The notes under the pieces: generated by a model | Told to the model about the DNA's origin: nothing | The model's database searches: none | The model's input: only the letters and a program-made list of their open reading frames with translations | Assembly: GCF_009707955.1 (NCBI RefSeq) | Contig: NZ_WMDQ01000007.1 | Span: 62,001 to 126,000 of the forward strand | DNA: 64,000 nucleotides | Reading direction: 5' to 3' | From: Flavobacterium sp. LC2016-13 | Lineage (GTDB): Bacteria; Bacteroidota; Bacteroidia; Flavobacteriales; Flavobacteriaceae | Made by a program: the position numbers and the translations under genes | Shown: positions 33,172 through 42,026 of the stretch, piece after piece | Layout of the letters: the number at the start of each line of letters is the position of its first letter | Numbering within the stretch: the first letter of the stretch is position 1

Positions 33172-34431
33172 TTACAAATTACCAATACTATCCAATTCTC
33201 TTTTCAAAGGTTCCATTTGTTTTAAGAAACGGGTTTTATCATTTCCGGTTAAAGATTCTCCCGTTGGAAGATTTAATCGAAGCGCATCAACCTGAACGCC
33301 ATTTTTCCAGAAACGATAACAAACGTGTGGTCCCGAAGCAAGTCCGGTACTTCCGACTAAACCAATTTTTTGCCCTTGAGTTACACGTTGTCCGCGTTTT
33401 ACCAAAATTCTCGACATGTGTAAATATTGAGTAGAGTAGGTTCCGTTGTGTTTTACTTTTACAAAATTTCCGTTTCCTGCCGTATATCCCGTAGCTTCAA
33501 CAACTCCAGAAGCCGTTGTAGAAATTGGAGTTCCTGTTGGAGCAGCATAATCAGTTCCTTTATGTGCTTTCCAGGTATGTTGTACAGGATGAAATCTGTT
33601 CATTGTAAAGCGTGAAGTGATTCTGCTAAATTTAATTGGCGTTTTTAAGAAGAAGTTTTTAAGCGTTTTTCCTTCGTCGTCATAATATTCTACTTTTCCT
33701 GAAAGTGTATCTTTTTCAAAAGGGAAAGCATATATGATTTTTCCTTTATATTCAAAAAATGCCGCCTGAAGATCTTCAACGCCGTCATAAACTTTTCCGT
33801 TTATAAAACGCTCCGTAAAAATTAACCCATAGCGATCTCCTTTTTTTAATTTAAAAAAGTCAATAGACCAGGAAAATACTTTGGTAATTCTGCTGGCAAG
33901 TGCTGTTTCAACATCTTCATCTCCTAAAGTTTCAGATAATGAAGTTTTTAAAACGCCACCGATTATTTTTCGTTTAAAAGTTACAGGTTTAATTTTTTTA
34001 TAAGCTTTTGCGATACTGTCTCTAAAATCGACAATATAATACGTCAAAGCATCAGGCTGATAAATAAAAACTTCTAAATTGTTGGTTTTATTTTTAGAGC
34101 GAAGAATTGTATAAGGTTTATTGTAGCGAATGGTTCTAACATCAAAAGAATCTTTTACCTGTTCAACAATATCATATACTTTTTTGTCGCCAATATTTTG
34201 GTCTTGAATAATAGATCCAAAAGAATCACCTTTTTTAATAGTATCCTGAACAACATTATAGTCCCCGTAATTAAAACCGAATTCTACTTTTTTGATTTTT
34301 GGTTTGTTAATTTTAGTTTCTACTTTTTCAGCGGTTTTATTACATGAAAATATAGAAAATAATACTATTATAAGTACGAATGCTTTTTTCAAACTTTTAA
34401 AATTTTTTGAGAAATTAAACAGTAGCTTCAT
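33172..34431 (-). CDS. M23-family peptidoglycan endopeptidase lipoprotein
   Basis: Lipoprotein of 419 residues. The start at 34431 gives a type II signal peptide ending LFSIFSCNK; upstream in-frame codons overlap the tryptophan dioxygenase gene and are rejected. The middle is an OapA/LysM-like and beta-rich region. The LytM/M23 domain covers about 290-400, with FHPVQHTWKAHKGTDYAAPTG containing the first zinc ligands (H, D), HGTYSTQYLHMSRI, and SGPHVCYRFWKNG. The 17-bp overlap with the upstream gene suggests coupling. Role: cell wall remodelling. Confidence 0.88.
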   Translation of the reverse strand: MKLLFNFSKNFKSLKKAFVLIIVLFSIFSCNKTAEKVETKINKPKIKKVEFGFNYGDYNVVQDTIKKGDSFGSIIQDQNIGDKKVYDIVEQVKDSFDVRTIRYNKPYTILRSKNKTNNLEVFIYQPDALTYYIVDFRDSIAKAYKKIKPVTFKRKIIGGVLKTSLSETLGDEDVETALASRITKVFSWSIDFFKLKKGDRYGLIFTERFINGKVYDGVEDLQAAFFEYKGKIIYAFPFEKDTLSGKVEYYDDEGKTLKNFFLKTPIKFSRITSRFTMNRFHPVQHTWKAHKGTDYAAPTGTPISTTASGVVEATGYTAGNGNFVKVKHNGTYSTQYLHMSRILVKRGQRVTQGQKIGLVGSTGLASGPHVCYRFWKNGVQVDALRLNLPTGESLTGNDKTRFLKQMEPLKRELDSIGNL

Positions 34432-35356
34432 TTCCCCAATTGGACAATTCTTCTTCGGTCCACAATTTAGGAAAAAAGATGCGTCTTTGGTATTTTGGAT
34501 GCATATATTTTTGCCAGTCGCTTCCGCCTGTGGCTTCACCATTACCTTTTCCGCTTTCTAAAATGTATTTTCTTGCCGTATTTAAATGCTGCATTACCCA
34601 AGTGATATTTACCGTTTTATCATAATGGCGCATTGCATTAATTAGTTCAGTATTTTGCTGATCTTCAATTGGTAATTGAGTAAATTTTTTCCAAATGTTC
34701 TTTGTTTTAAAAGTTGACATCTGGCGTAAAAACTGATCTTTATATTTGTTTTCGAATTCCTGAAGTAAGTAGGATTTCTGTCCGGTTTGATAATCTTTTC
34801 CTGCCGCTTGCCAATACAAATGTTCAAAACTAGTTTCTAAATCTGTGTTTTCATCAAAAGTGTCTTTGTATCTGCGATCTGTTAAATTGATAACATCCGT
34901 AGAAGCAAATTCAATTAATCGGTATTGGGCACTCTGAAAACCACTTGCGGGAGTCAGCGTATTTCTGAATTTCATGTATTGATCGATCTCCATTCCGTTT
35001 TCCATAATGCTGAACGAATTCGTAAGCATATCAAAATAACGGGTTATTCTCGATAATCTTTCGCTGAAAAAATCAACCTGAATATTCTGAGTTTCGGCAA
35101 TCTGATCAATTTCCCACAAAATCATTTTAAAAATCAATTCATTTACCTGATGATACATGATAAAAACCATTTCGTCAGGAAGTGTAGTGCGCTGAATTTG
35201 CAGATTTAAAAGCGCATCGGTTTGGATATAATCCCAATACGTAATTGGTTTTGACCAAAGTAAACCTTCAAGTTGTACATCTGTTTTCTGATTTATAGCT
35301 TGAAATTTAAGGTCGATTTCTTTTAAAAGTGATTCAGAATGATCTGTGGTATTCAT
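34415..35356 (-). CDS. kynA: Tryptophan 2,3-dioxygenase
   Basis: Haem dioxygenase of 313 residues that opens the indole ring of tryptophan, the first step of the kynurenine pathway. The region ITYWDYIQTDALLNLQ (start), DEMVFIMYHQVNELIFKMIL near 60-79, and ATGGSDWQKYM near 284 are characteristic. The start ATG shares one base with the stop of the DUF3108 gene (TAATG), so the two are coupled. Other kynurenine genes are not in the window. It groups with HPPD and homogentisate dioxygenase as an aromatic amino acid catabolic region. Confidence 0.9.
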   Translation of the reverse strand: MNTTDHSESLLKEIDLKFQAINQKTDVQLEGLLWSKPITYWDYIQTDALLNLQIQRTTLPDEMVFIMYHQVNELIFKMILWEIDQIAETQNIQVDFFSERLSRITRYFDMLTNSFSIMENGMEIDQYMKFRNTLTPASGFQSAQYRLIEFASTDVINLTDRRYKDTFDENTDLETSFEHLYWQAAGKDYQTGQKSYLLQEFENKYKDQFLRQMSTFKTKNIWKKFTQLPIEDQQNTELINAMRHYDKTVNITWVMQHLNTARKYILESGKGNGEATGGSDWQKYMHPKYQRRIFFPKLWTEEELSNWGNEATV

Positions 35357-36126
35357 TATTTTTTTACTTTAAATGGACTTTTTAATCCTTTATATTCGTC
35401 AAGGTCCGCTTTTAGAGATCCTACTGCAAGATCTGCTTTTATTCGAACCGGAACTTTATTGTCGTCGTCTGTTATCCAGATTGTTAAACTTTCTTTTTCT
35501 TTAAAAACCCTTCCTGTTTGTACCAGTGGTTTAAATACCATTGTAGAAACGGTTCCAAATTTAGTTGTAATATCCTGAAGACCTATATATTTTAACTTAA
35601 ATTTTGTGATTTCTTCGTCAAAAAACATGTCAATTGTAATCGATTCTCCAGATTTTAATTTGTCAATATTTGGATGATTTCTTAAATAATAAAATGAAGA
35701 AACAATATCCTGTACATTATCTGTAAGAACAATTGTTTTTTCTGTTTTTCGTTTATAATCTTTAACTAAAACTCTATTTTCATCCGGGTTAAAAATTCCT
35801 TCCTGATCTTTCGTATAGCCGCCTTCGTCAATTTTTCGAATATAACGATAAGGATTTCCGTTTTGTTTGTCAAAGTAGCTTTCGTAAATGTCTTCTACTT
35901 TGAAGAAAAATTTAGACATACCTGTTGTATAACCTTTGCCAATAGCATGAAATACTTTTTTATTATTTATTGTGGCATCTTTAACTTCGAGTGTGGCGTA
36001 ACCCGCGTTGACTATACCGTAATGAATTCTGAATTTAAAATATTCTCCCACTCCGTAAGCGTCTTCTTTTTGAGTATCGAAGGCAAGTGTGGTCAGAATT
36101 AATATGATGAGGACTAATTTTTTCAT
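35356..36126 (-). CDS. DUF3108 domain exported protein
   Basis: Protein of 256 residues from the start at 36126 (MKKLVLIIL), which gives a good signal peptide; the longer reading from 36168 is unlikely. DUF3108 features are visible: GEYFKFRIHYGIVNAGYATLEV near the mature start, DIYESYFDKQNGNPYRYIRKIDEGGY, and LTIWITDDDNKVPVRIKADLAVGSLKADL. These proteins are thought to be periplasmic or outer membrane beta-sheet proteins of unknown role. Coupled to the tryptophan dioxygenase gene by a one-base overlap. Confidence 0.82.
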   Translation of the reverse strand: MKKLVLIILILTTLAFDTQKEDAYGVGEYFKFRIHYGIVNAGYATLEVKDATINNKKVFHAIGKGYTTGMSKFFFKVEDIYESYFDKQNGNPYRYIRKIDEGGYTKDQEGIFNPDENRVLVKDYKRKTEKTIVLTDNVQDIVSSFYYLRNHPNIDKLKSGESITIDMFFDEEITKFKLKYIGLQDITTKFGTVSTMVFKPLVQTGRVFKEKESLTIWITDDDNKVPVRIKADLAVGSLKADLDEYKGLKSPFKVKK

Positions 36127-36192
36127 AGTACATTTTTTACATTTCATTATAAAGATAATTAAATGCAAATTCTATTCCAAATGTACCAAAAC

Positions 36193-36225
36193 AAAAAAAC
36201 TCCGTCAAGAAATGACGGAGTTTTT
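36193..36225. terminator. Strong hairpin terminator
   Basis: AAAAAACTCCGTCA pairs with TGACGGAGTTTTTA with T-runs on both strands. On the minus strand it closes either the HPPD transcript or the short transcript predicted from 36300. Confidence 0.85.
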
Positions 36226-36300
36226 ATGCTATTAACTAACCAAAAAACTATAAATTATGAAATTTATATCAATTAGAAGGAAACCACCCCTTCCGATTTG
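36193..36300 (-). ncRNA. Candidate small RNA of about 108 nt
   Basis: A promoter on the minus strand (TTG at 36335-36333, 18-base spacer, TATCTTTG at 36314-36307) points at a start near 36300. A strong terminator ends at 36193. The predicted RNA starts GCACTCGCAAATCGGAAGG, contains the small hairpin GAAGG-GGTGGTTT-CCTTC, an AU-rich middle, and the terminator stem. It lies between hppD and the DUF3108 gene. The gene could also simply be a leader, but the next CDS on that strand begins beyond the terminator. There is no known family I can assign. Confidence 0.45.
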
Positions 36301-36306
36301 CGAGTG

Positions 36307-36335
36307 CAAAGATAGATAGAAAGTTCAAAAAACAA
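36307..36335 (-). promoter_or_regulatory. Promoter of the candidate small RNA
   Basis: TTG-N18-TATCTTTG on the minus strand matches the Bacteroidetes consensus. No ORF starts between it and the terminator on that strand. Confidence 0.6.
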
Positions 36336-36423
36336 ATAGCAAAAGGCAAGTTTAACATAACATTTGCATAAAAACCATCGTTTTATCGAGAATTCTTCGA
36401 TTTAATGCAAAAATAATGCGTTT

Positions 36424-37584
36424 TTACAATGTTCCTCTCAATTCTTGCTCTCTTTCAATTGACTCAAAAAGGGCTTTAAAGTTACCTGCACCAAATCCTT
36501 TTGCACCCATTCTTTGTATAATTTCAAAAAATAAGGTAGGTCTGTCCTGAACTGGTTTAGTAAATATTTGTAATAAATAACCATCTTCATCGGCATCGAC
36601 CATAATGGCTAATTTTTCAATTTCATTAATATCTTCTTTCATCATATCCATGTGAACTCCTAATCTTTCCGGAATTGCCTGATAATAGGTATGAGGAGGA
36701 GCAGATAAAAATTCAACACCACGTGCTTTTAATTCTGATACGGTTTTGATAATATCATCTGTAGCAATTGCAATATGCTGAATTCCGGGTCCGCCATAAA
36801 AGTCTAAGTATTCTTCGATTTGAGATTTTTTCTTTCCTTCAGCCGGTTCGTTTATAGGAAATTTAATTCTTCCGTTTCCGTTAGACATTACTTTACTCAT
36901 CAAAGCTGAATATTCTGTATTGATTTGTTTGTCATCAAAAGATAAGAAATTTACAAATCCCATAACATCTTCGTAGAACTTAACCCACGTATTCATTTCG
37001 TTCCAGCCTACATTTCCAACCATGTGATCAATATATTTTAATCCCGTTGGAGCAGGGTTGTAATCTGATTTCCATTCTTTATAACCCGGTAAGAAAACAC
37101 CATTATAGTTTTTTCTTTCTACAAAAATATGAACGGTTTCTCCATACGTATAAATTCCTGAACGAACTACTTCTCCAAATTCATCTGATTCTACAGTTGG
37201 TTCCATAAAAGAACGGGCGCCGCGTTTCATTGTTTCTTCATACGCGCTTCTTGCGTCTTCAACCCAAAGTGCTGCAACTTTTACTCCATCACCGTGTTTT
37301 TTTAAGTGATCGTTTATTGGAGAATCTCCATTTAATGGCGTAGTTAAAACAATTCTGATTTTGTCTTGTTTTAAAACATAAGATGCTTTGTCTTTTACTC
37401 CGGTTTCTAATCCTGCGTAGGCTAATGACTGATATCCAAAAGCAGTTTTATAATAATGTGCTGATTGTTTTGCGTTTCCTACGTAGAATTCTACATAATC
37501 TGTTCCTAATAATGGAAGGAAATCTTGTGCTCCTTCGAAGATTTTTTCTAATCCGTATTCTACTGATTTGATTTCTTTGCTCAT
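36424..37584 (-). CDS. hppD: 4-Hydroxyphenylpyruvate dioxygenase
   Basis: Non-haem iron dioxygenase of 386 residues converting 4-hydroxyphenylpyruvate to homogentisate in tyrosine breakdown. Two vicinal-oxygen-chelate domains are seen. Iron ligands: the His of IDHMVGNV near 187, the His of IQHIAIATDD near 271, and the Glu of FFEIIQRMG near 352. C-terminal GNFKALFESIEREQ is typical. Full length. It lies downstream of homogentisate dioxygenase on the same strand, separated by the four-helix gene, so tyrosine catabolism is clustered. Confidence 0.95.
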   Translation of the reverse strand: MSKEIKSVEYGLEKIFEGAQDFLPLLGTDYVEFYVGNAKQSAHYYKTAFGYQSLAYAGLETGVKDKASYVLKQDKIRIVLTTPLNGDSPINDHLKKHGDGVKVAALWVEDARSAYEETMKRGARSFMEPTVESDEFGEVVRSGIYTYGETVHIFVERKNYNGVFLPGYKEWKSDYNPAPTGLKYIDHMVGNVGWNEMNTWVKFYEDVMGFVNFLSFDDKQINTEYSALMSKVMSNGNGRIKFPINEPAEGKKKSQIEEYLDFYGGPGIQHIAIATDDIIKTVSELKARGVEFLSAPPHTYYQAIPERLGVHMDMMKEDINEIEKLAIMVDADEDGYLLQIFTKPVQDRPTLFFEIIQRMGAKGFGAGNFKALFESIEREQELRGTL

Positions 37585-37679
37585 GATATTTTAATTGAAA
37601 TGTGTGTAAACTAGAAAATTAGAAAATGTGTTTAAAATGAAATTCATCCGGTTGCACATTAAATAATTATCTCATTTTC

Positions 37680-38033
37680 TCATTTTGTTGTTGCTATAGT
37701 TTTGTTTAAAATATTTATTATTTCAGCCAATTCGTTTAGTAAGTCGTTGCATTTTGGATAATCCTTGCGGGTATTACAAAAGGACAACCAATGTTGTGTC
37801 TCTGTTGCTTCTTTAATTGCAGTTTCTAATTTGCTAATAAAAACAGCTTCAGTTTCGGCATTCTCAGATTCTTTGGTATTTGCTCCAATTGCAGTTCCAC
37901 ATTTTAATAATTGATTTCCAATTACAAATTTGTTTTGTTCTTGCAGTTCACCGGTATAATTAATAATGTTTACTGCGAAATCGAAAGTTTTACTTAACAG
38001 ATCACTATCTGTGTGTTTGGCTTGTAAATTCAT
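37680..38033 (-). CDS. Four-helix bundle protein (23S rRNA intervening-sequence type)
   Basis: Protein of 117 residues belonging to the S23 ribosomal/four-helix bundle family: DLLSKTFDFAVNIINYTGEL, QLLKCGTAIGANTKESENAE with the conserved SxG/T-NxxE pattern, and EATETQHWLSFC. The first members were found in rRNA intervening sequences, but most are scattered in genomes, including diversity-generating loci. It is inserted between hppD and hmgA here; function is unknown. Confidence 0.85.
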   Translation of the reverse strand: MNLQAKHTDSDLLSKTFDFAVNIINYTGELQEQNKFVIGNQLLKCGTAIGANTKESENAETEAVFISKLETAIKEATETQHWLSFCNTRKDYPKCNDLLNELAEIINILNKTIATTK

Positions 38034-38175
38034 TGTCGGCTAATTAGATAATTATAGAATGTTTCAAGATAGTCCTTTTGCGTTTAAAGATAAAAAAATC
38101 TAAAAACTACAAAAAAATTGGCGTATAAATTATTAAAATGGCGTATATAAAATTGATTCATTCTGCATTAACTAA

Positions 38176-39333
38176 TTATTCACACCAGGACTTATAATAC
38201 TGGCCATCATCGAGTCCCATTGCTTCTTCTGTAACCATTAGTGGTCTGAAAGTATCGACCATAACGGCCAATTCGTGGGTTTCTTTGTGGCCTATACTGC
38301 GCTCCATTGCACCCGGCGCAGGGCCATGTGGAATTCCTTTTGGGTGTAATGTAATATGACCTTGTTCTATATTGTTTCGGCTCATAAAATCGCCATCAAC
38401 ATAATATAAAACTTCGTCAGAATCTATATTGCTATGGTTGTAAGGTGCTGGAATTGCTTTTGGATGATAATCGTAAAGTCTTGGACAAAACGAACAAACT
38501 ACAAAAGTTGCCGTTTCAAAAGTTTGGTGAACTGGTGGCGGTTGGTGAACGCGGCCTGTAATAGGTTCAAAATTATGAATAGAAAATCCGTAAGGGAAAT
38601 TATATCCGTCCCAACCCACAACATCAAAAGGGTGCGTTGCATAAACCACTTCGTGAAGCATGCCTTCTTTTTTAATCTTAATTAAAAAATCACCTTTTTC
38701 GTCGTGCGTTTCCAATTCATTTGGCAAAATAAAATCACGCTCACAAAAAGGAGAATGTTCTAAATGTTGACCAGATTGATTTTTGTAGCGTTTTGGGGTA
38801 TAAAATGGAGCAAAAGATTCTACATAAAAAAGTCGGTTTTCTTCTGTCTCAAATTCTATTTGATAAATTATGCCACGCGGAATAATTAAATAATCACCAT
38901 ATTCAAAAGGAATATTTCCTAACATGGTTCTTAATTTTCCTTTTCCTTTATGGATGAAAAGCATTTCATCAGCATCGGCATTTTTGTAAAAATAATTTCG
39001 AAGCGATTCTTTTGGAGCTGCTAATCCTATTATACAATCTTTATTGACCAACATTGCTTTGCGGCTGTCCAGAAAGTCGTTTTCCGGTTTTAATTCGAAA
39101 CCTTTAAAAAGTAATGATTTTATGTTTTTTCCGATTGCAATTTTTGGTTCAACGGAATATGATTTTAAAATTTCTTTAACCTGCGTTGGTCTGTGAACAT
39201 GATAAGACAATGAAGAATGTCCGTGAAAACCTTCAGTTCCAAACAATTGTTCATAGTAAAAACCTCCATCAGGTTTTTCGAATTGGGTGTGTCTTTTTTG
39301 AGGAAAATCTCCAAGTTTATGATATAATGGCAT
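38176..39333 (-). CDS. hmgA: Homogentisate 1,2-dioxygenase
   Basis: Cupin-fold iron dioxygenase of 385 residues opening the ring of homogentisate to maleylacetoacetate. Recognisable parts are PFDVVGWDGYNFPYGFSIHNFE, RVHQPPPVHQTFE, FVVCSFCPRLYDYHP, and NHSNIDSDEVLYYVDGDF with the iron-binding His/Glu, then PHGP. It is the bacterial shorter form (human about 445). It lies upstream of hppD on the same strand, and the two enzymes act consecutively in tyrosine breakdown. Confidence 0.93.
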   Translation of the reverse strand: MPLYHKLGDFPQKRHTQFEKPDGGFYYEQLFGTEGFHGHSSLSYHVHRPTQVKEILKSYSVEPKIAIGKNIKSLLFKGFELKPENDFLDSRKAMLVNKDCIIGLAAPKESLRNYFYKNADADEMLFIHKGKGKLRTMLGNIPFEYGDYLIIPRGIIYQIEFETEENRLFYVESFAPFYTPKRYKNQSGQHLEHSPFCERDFILPNELETHDEKGDFLIKIKKEGMLHEVVYATHPFDVVGWDGYNFPYGFSIHNFEPITGRVHQPPPVHQTFETATFVVCSFCPRLYDYHPKAIPAPYNHSNIDSDEVLYYVDGDFMSRNNIEQGHITLHPKGIPHGPAPGAMERSIGHKETHELAVMVDTFRPLMVTEEAMGLDDGQYYKSWCE

Positions 39334-39653
39334 GTCTTTTCAATTAGATAATTTGTAAATTAGATAATTCGAAAAATTTGAATTGAACACACAAACAATC
39401 AGCTCAGTTTTATAGCTGAATAATGAGTTTCAATTCGTCGGTTTTATTCAGGATTTCTCTTGATGAGGAATTGAAGATACTCTAATAAACCTGTCCATTT
39501 TGTTTTCATTACAACAAATATCGTAATTTTTATTTATTTAAATTACAAATTATATCATTTATAAACGTAAAAAATAGGCAGAAGGTTTTTATAATGCCAA
39601 TATACTGTAATAAACATTCAAATTTATGAGATAAATTCTGAATATAAATTTTG
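39334..39653. other. Gene-free spacer between hmgA and the patatin-like gene
   Basis: Very AT-rich, with short repeats near 39345-39375 (TTAGATAATT twice). A possible minus-strand -7 box (TAAATTTG, 39626-39619) has no matching TTG. No reliable ORF is visible on either strand. Confidence 0.45.
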
Positions 39654-42017
39654 TTAAAACAAGAATCCGATGCTAAACCAGGTAAAACTTTTTGACATTT
39701 CAGGAGACCATGAATGTTTAACTTCGATTGGGCCAATAATAGTTTCTAAACCATAACCTACGGCATAACCAGAATATTTAGGCATTGAAATCCAGTCTAC
39801 AGTTGTAAAAATATCATCACCTAAATTGGCGTAATTGGCTGAAATATTGACGTGATTTTTTTTAAATATTTCATAGTCAAGTGTTAAAGCCGTTTTGATG
39901 TAGCTGTTTCCTGAAATACTTAGAAAATCATATCCATAAAAATAATTGAAATTGTTGATTTTGCTATAACCGTAACCACCAAATATATAATCGAAAAACG
40001 GAACGCTATCGCTGCCAATATTAAATCCTGCATCGGCCTCAATTTTCATAGTTGCCTTTTTGAATAAAGTATTGGCAAATGCAATTTCAGCTTTTGCTGT
40101 CGAAAAAGGTTTAAATTGATGTGTATAATCAGATGAAGCTAAATAGGTTTGTACATCTGAAGAAAAATATAAACCGGAATGCGGGAACGTTTTCTTATCA
40201 AAAGAGTCATATTTTAAATAACCAAATACACTAAAATAATTGCTTTTTTCAATGATGTTGTCAGTGTTTGAAAGCGTTGGTGAATTTATTTTTAAGTATT
40301 TATATTCAAATCCACCGCCCATTAAAAATTTTTGAACAAAAATGGTTTGAAAATAAGCCTGATTTGTCAAGTCTAAAAAGTCAACATTAATCAAATTTCC
40401 GGTAGGATTCTCTGTAAGCAAACTGCTAAAGCTGTTCGTTACATTTCGATTAAACTGATTCAGTCTCGAGCGAAATCCAAAACTAATATTAAAACCATTT
40501 TCCACATAATAATTCAGATCATATCTAAAATTATCACCAAGAATAATATCCAAAGAAGTAACATCATTCTTTAAGAATGTTTTTTTATGCGTAAGGTTTA
40601 ATAAAATAGCACTTTTATAAAGCCCATCATAATGCAAGCCTAGTTTTAAATAAGTTTGTGTAGGATTTTCTGTTAAAACCAAATCTAAATTATCCTGATC
40701 TCCATCTGGCTGTAAACAATATGAAATAGCGCTAAAATTTTGAGTGGCATCAAGATTATTCATTCCCGCTTTAAGATCTTTGTACGTTATTGTACTTCCG
40801 GGTTTAAAACGAAGTTTTCCACGAATATATTCCCTGGTGTAATTGTCTAACGGATCGCTGTTTATTTTGTTAATATGAAGTGTATCACTGTTGATTTTTA
40901 ATTTTGGTTTTTTGTAAAACGTAGTCTCGTTTGTCAGCGATTTTATTTTTTCATAAACAGCAAAACCAGCTTCTTCACCTTTTCGGATTATTTCTTCACC
41001 TTTATCAAATGAAATAACGCCATAGTCACGAATGTCCGGTTTTATATAAACATCAGTGTTTTTAATTTTGTTTTTCATTTTATCAATCGACTGAAGATTG
41101 GTAATCTGAACTAATATTCTCGTTGCGTTTTTCAGGTTTTTTCGTTTCATCAAATCATCCTGAACATCGACTCCAATAATAATATCGGCGCCAAGATCAC
41201 GAACTTCTTTTATAGGATAATTATTGACAACGCCACCATCTACCAATAATTTTCCATCAATTTCTACAGGAGTAAATAAGGATGGAAAAGCTGCACTGGC
41301 CATCATTGCCTGAACAAGGTTTCCTTTGTTTAATAAGACTTCTTCGCCAGTTTCGATATTGGTACCAATACATAAAAACGGAGTTGGTAATTTATTAAAG
41401 TCACGAACATGTCGCACATTTCGGGTAAGACTGCTTAATAAATTATAATTATACATTCCTTTAGAAAGTGCTTCGGGAATACCAACTCTGAAATTACTAA
41501 ATGGCAAAACGATAGCATATAATTCATCATTTTTTTTACCGTAAAAGTTTTTAGACGAACGTGGTATATAATCATTTATAAGATCATCAAAATTGGTTTG
41601 TTTAAAAATAGAATCAATTTGTGAGGCATTATAACCAGAAGCATAAAGTCCGCCAATGATAGAACCCATACTGGTTCCGCCAATATAATCGATTTTAATT
41701 CCGGCTTCTTCCAAAACTTTAAGAACGCCAATATGTGCAAATCCTTTTGCACCGCCACCACTTAAAACCAAACCAATTTTTGGTCTTTTTACACTATCTT
41801 GTTTTTGTTCTTGTTCTTGAGAAAAAGTATGTTGCGAACTAAAAATCAAAAGCGCAAAAAGCAATATCTGCACGCCCGATATAGAATTAGAAAACTGAGA
41901 TAAAAAATAAAAAGGCTTTTCCTGCAAAAAAAGAGATGTTGTAGAAACTCTTTTTTTGAAATTCAGAAATAAACGATTATATCGATTATTCGAAACGGAC
42001 GGCTGAATTAGGCGCAT
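39654..42017 (-). CDS. Patatin-like phospholipase with outer membrane beta-barrel
   Basis: Protein of 787 residues. The patatin domain (about 75-280) has the oxyanion loop GLVLSGGGAKGFAHIG, the nucleophile elbow GGTSMGS, and the Asp of LLVDGGVVNNYPI. A POTRA-like segment and a 16-strand Omp85/surface antigen-like barrel follow, ending in SIGFLF. This PlpD-like arrangement places a lipase at or through the outer membrane. The first about 48 residues precede the hydrophobic signal; an in-frame GTG at 41873 (VQILLFALLIF) is an alternative start. Downstream of uvrC with a nine-base gap, so co-transcribed. Confidence 0.88.
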   Translation of the reverse strand: MRLIQPSVSNNRYNRLFLNFKKRVSTTSLFLQEKPFYFLSQFSNSISGVQILLFALLIFSSQHTFSQEQEQKQDSVKRPKIGLVLSGGGAKGFAHIGVLKVLEEAGIKIDYIGGTSMGSIIGGLYASGYNASQIDSIFKQTNFDDLINDYIPRSSKNFYGKKNDELYAIVLPFSNFRVGIPEALSKGMYNYNLLSSLTRNVRHVRDFNKLPTPFLCIGTNIETGEEVLLNKGNLVQAMMASAAFPSLFTPVEIDGKLLVDGGVVNNYPIKEVRDLGADIIIGVDVQDDLMKRKNLKNATRILVQITNLQSIDKMKNKIKNTDVYIKPDIRDYGVISFDKGEEIIRKGEEAGFAVYEKIKSLTNETTFYKKPKLKINSDTLHINKINSDPLDNYTREYIRGKLRFKPGSTITYKDLKAGMNNLDATQNFSAISYCLQPDGDQDNLDLVLTENPTQTYLKLGLHYDGLYKSAILLNLTHKKTFLKNDVTSLDIILGDNFRYDLNYYVENGFNISFGFRSRLNQFNRNVTNSFSSLLTENPTGNLINVDFLDLTNQAYFQTIFVQKFLMGGGFEYKYLKINSPTLSNTDNIIEKSNYFSVFGYLKYDSFDKKTFPHSGLYFSSDVQTYLASSDYTHQFKPFSTAKAEIAFANTLFKKATMKIEADAGFNIGSDSVPFFDYIFGGYGYSKINNFNYFYGYDFLSISGNSYIKTALTLDYEIFKKNHVNISANYANLGDDIFTTVDWISMPKYSGYAVGYGLETIIGPIEVKHSWSPEMSKSFTWFSIGFLF

Positions 42018-42026
42018 AAAAATTTG

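Noticed and set aside
34432..34542. Longer N-terminus of the M23 peptidase
   Set aside because: It would overlap the tryptophan dioxygenase gene by 127 bp and hide the lipoprotein signal peptide.
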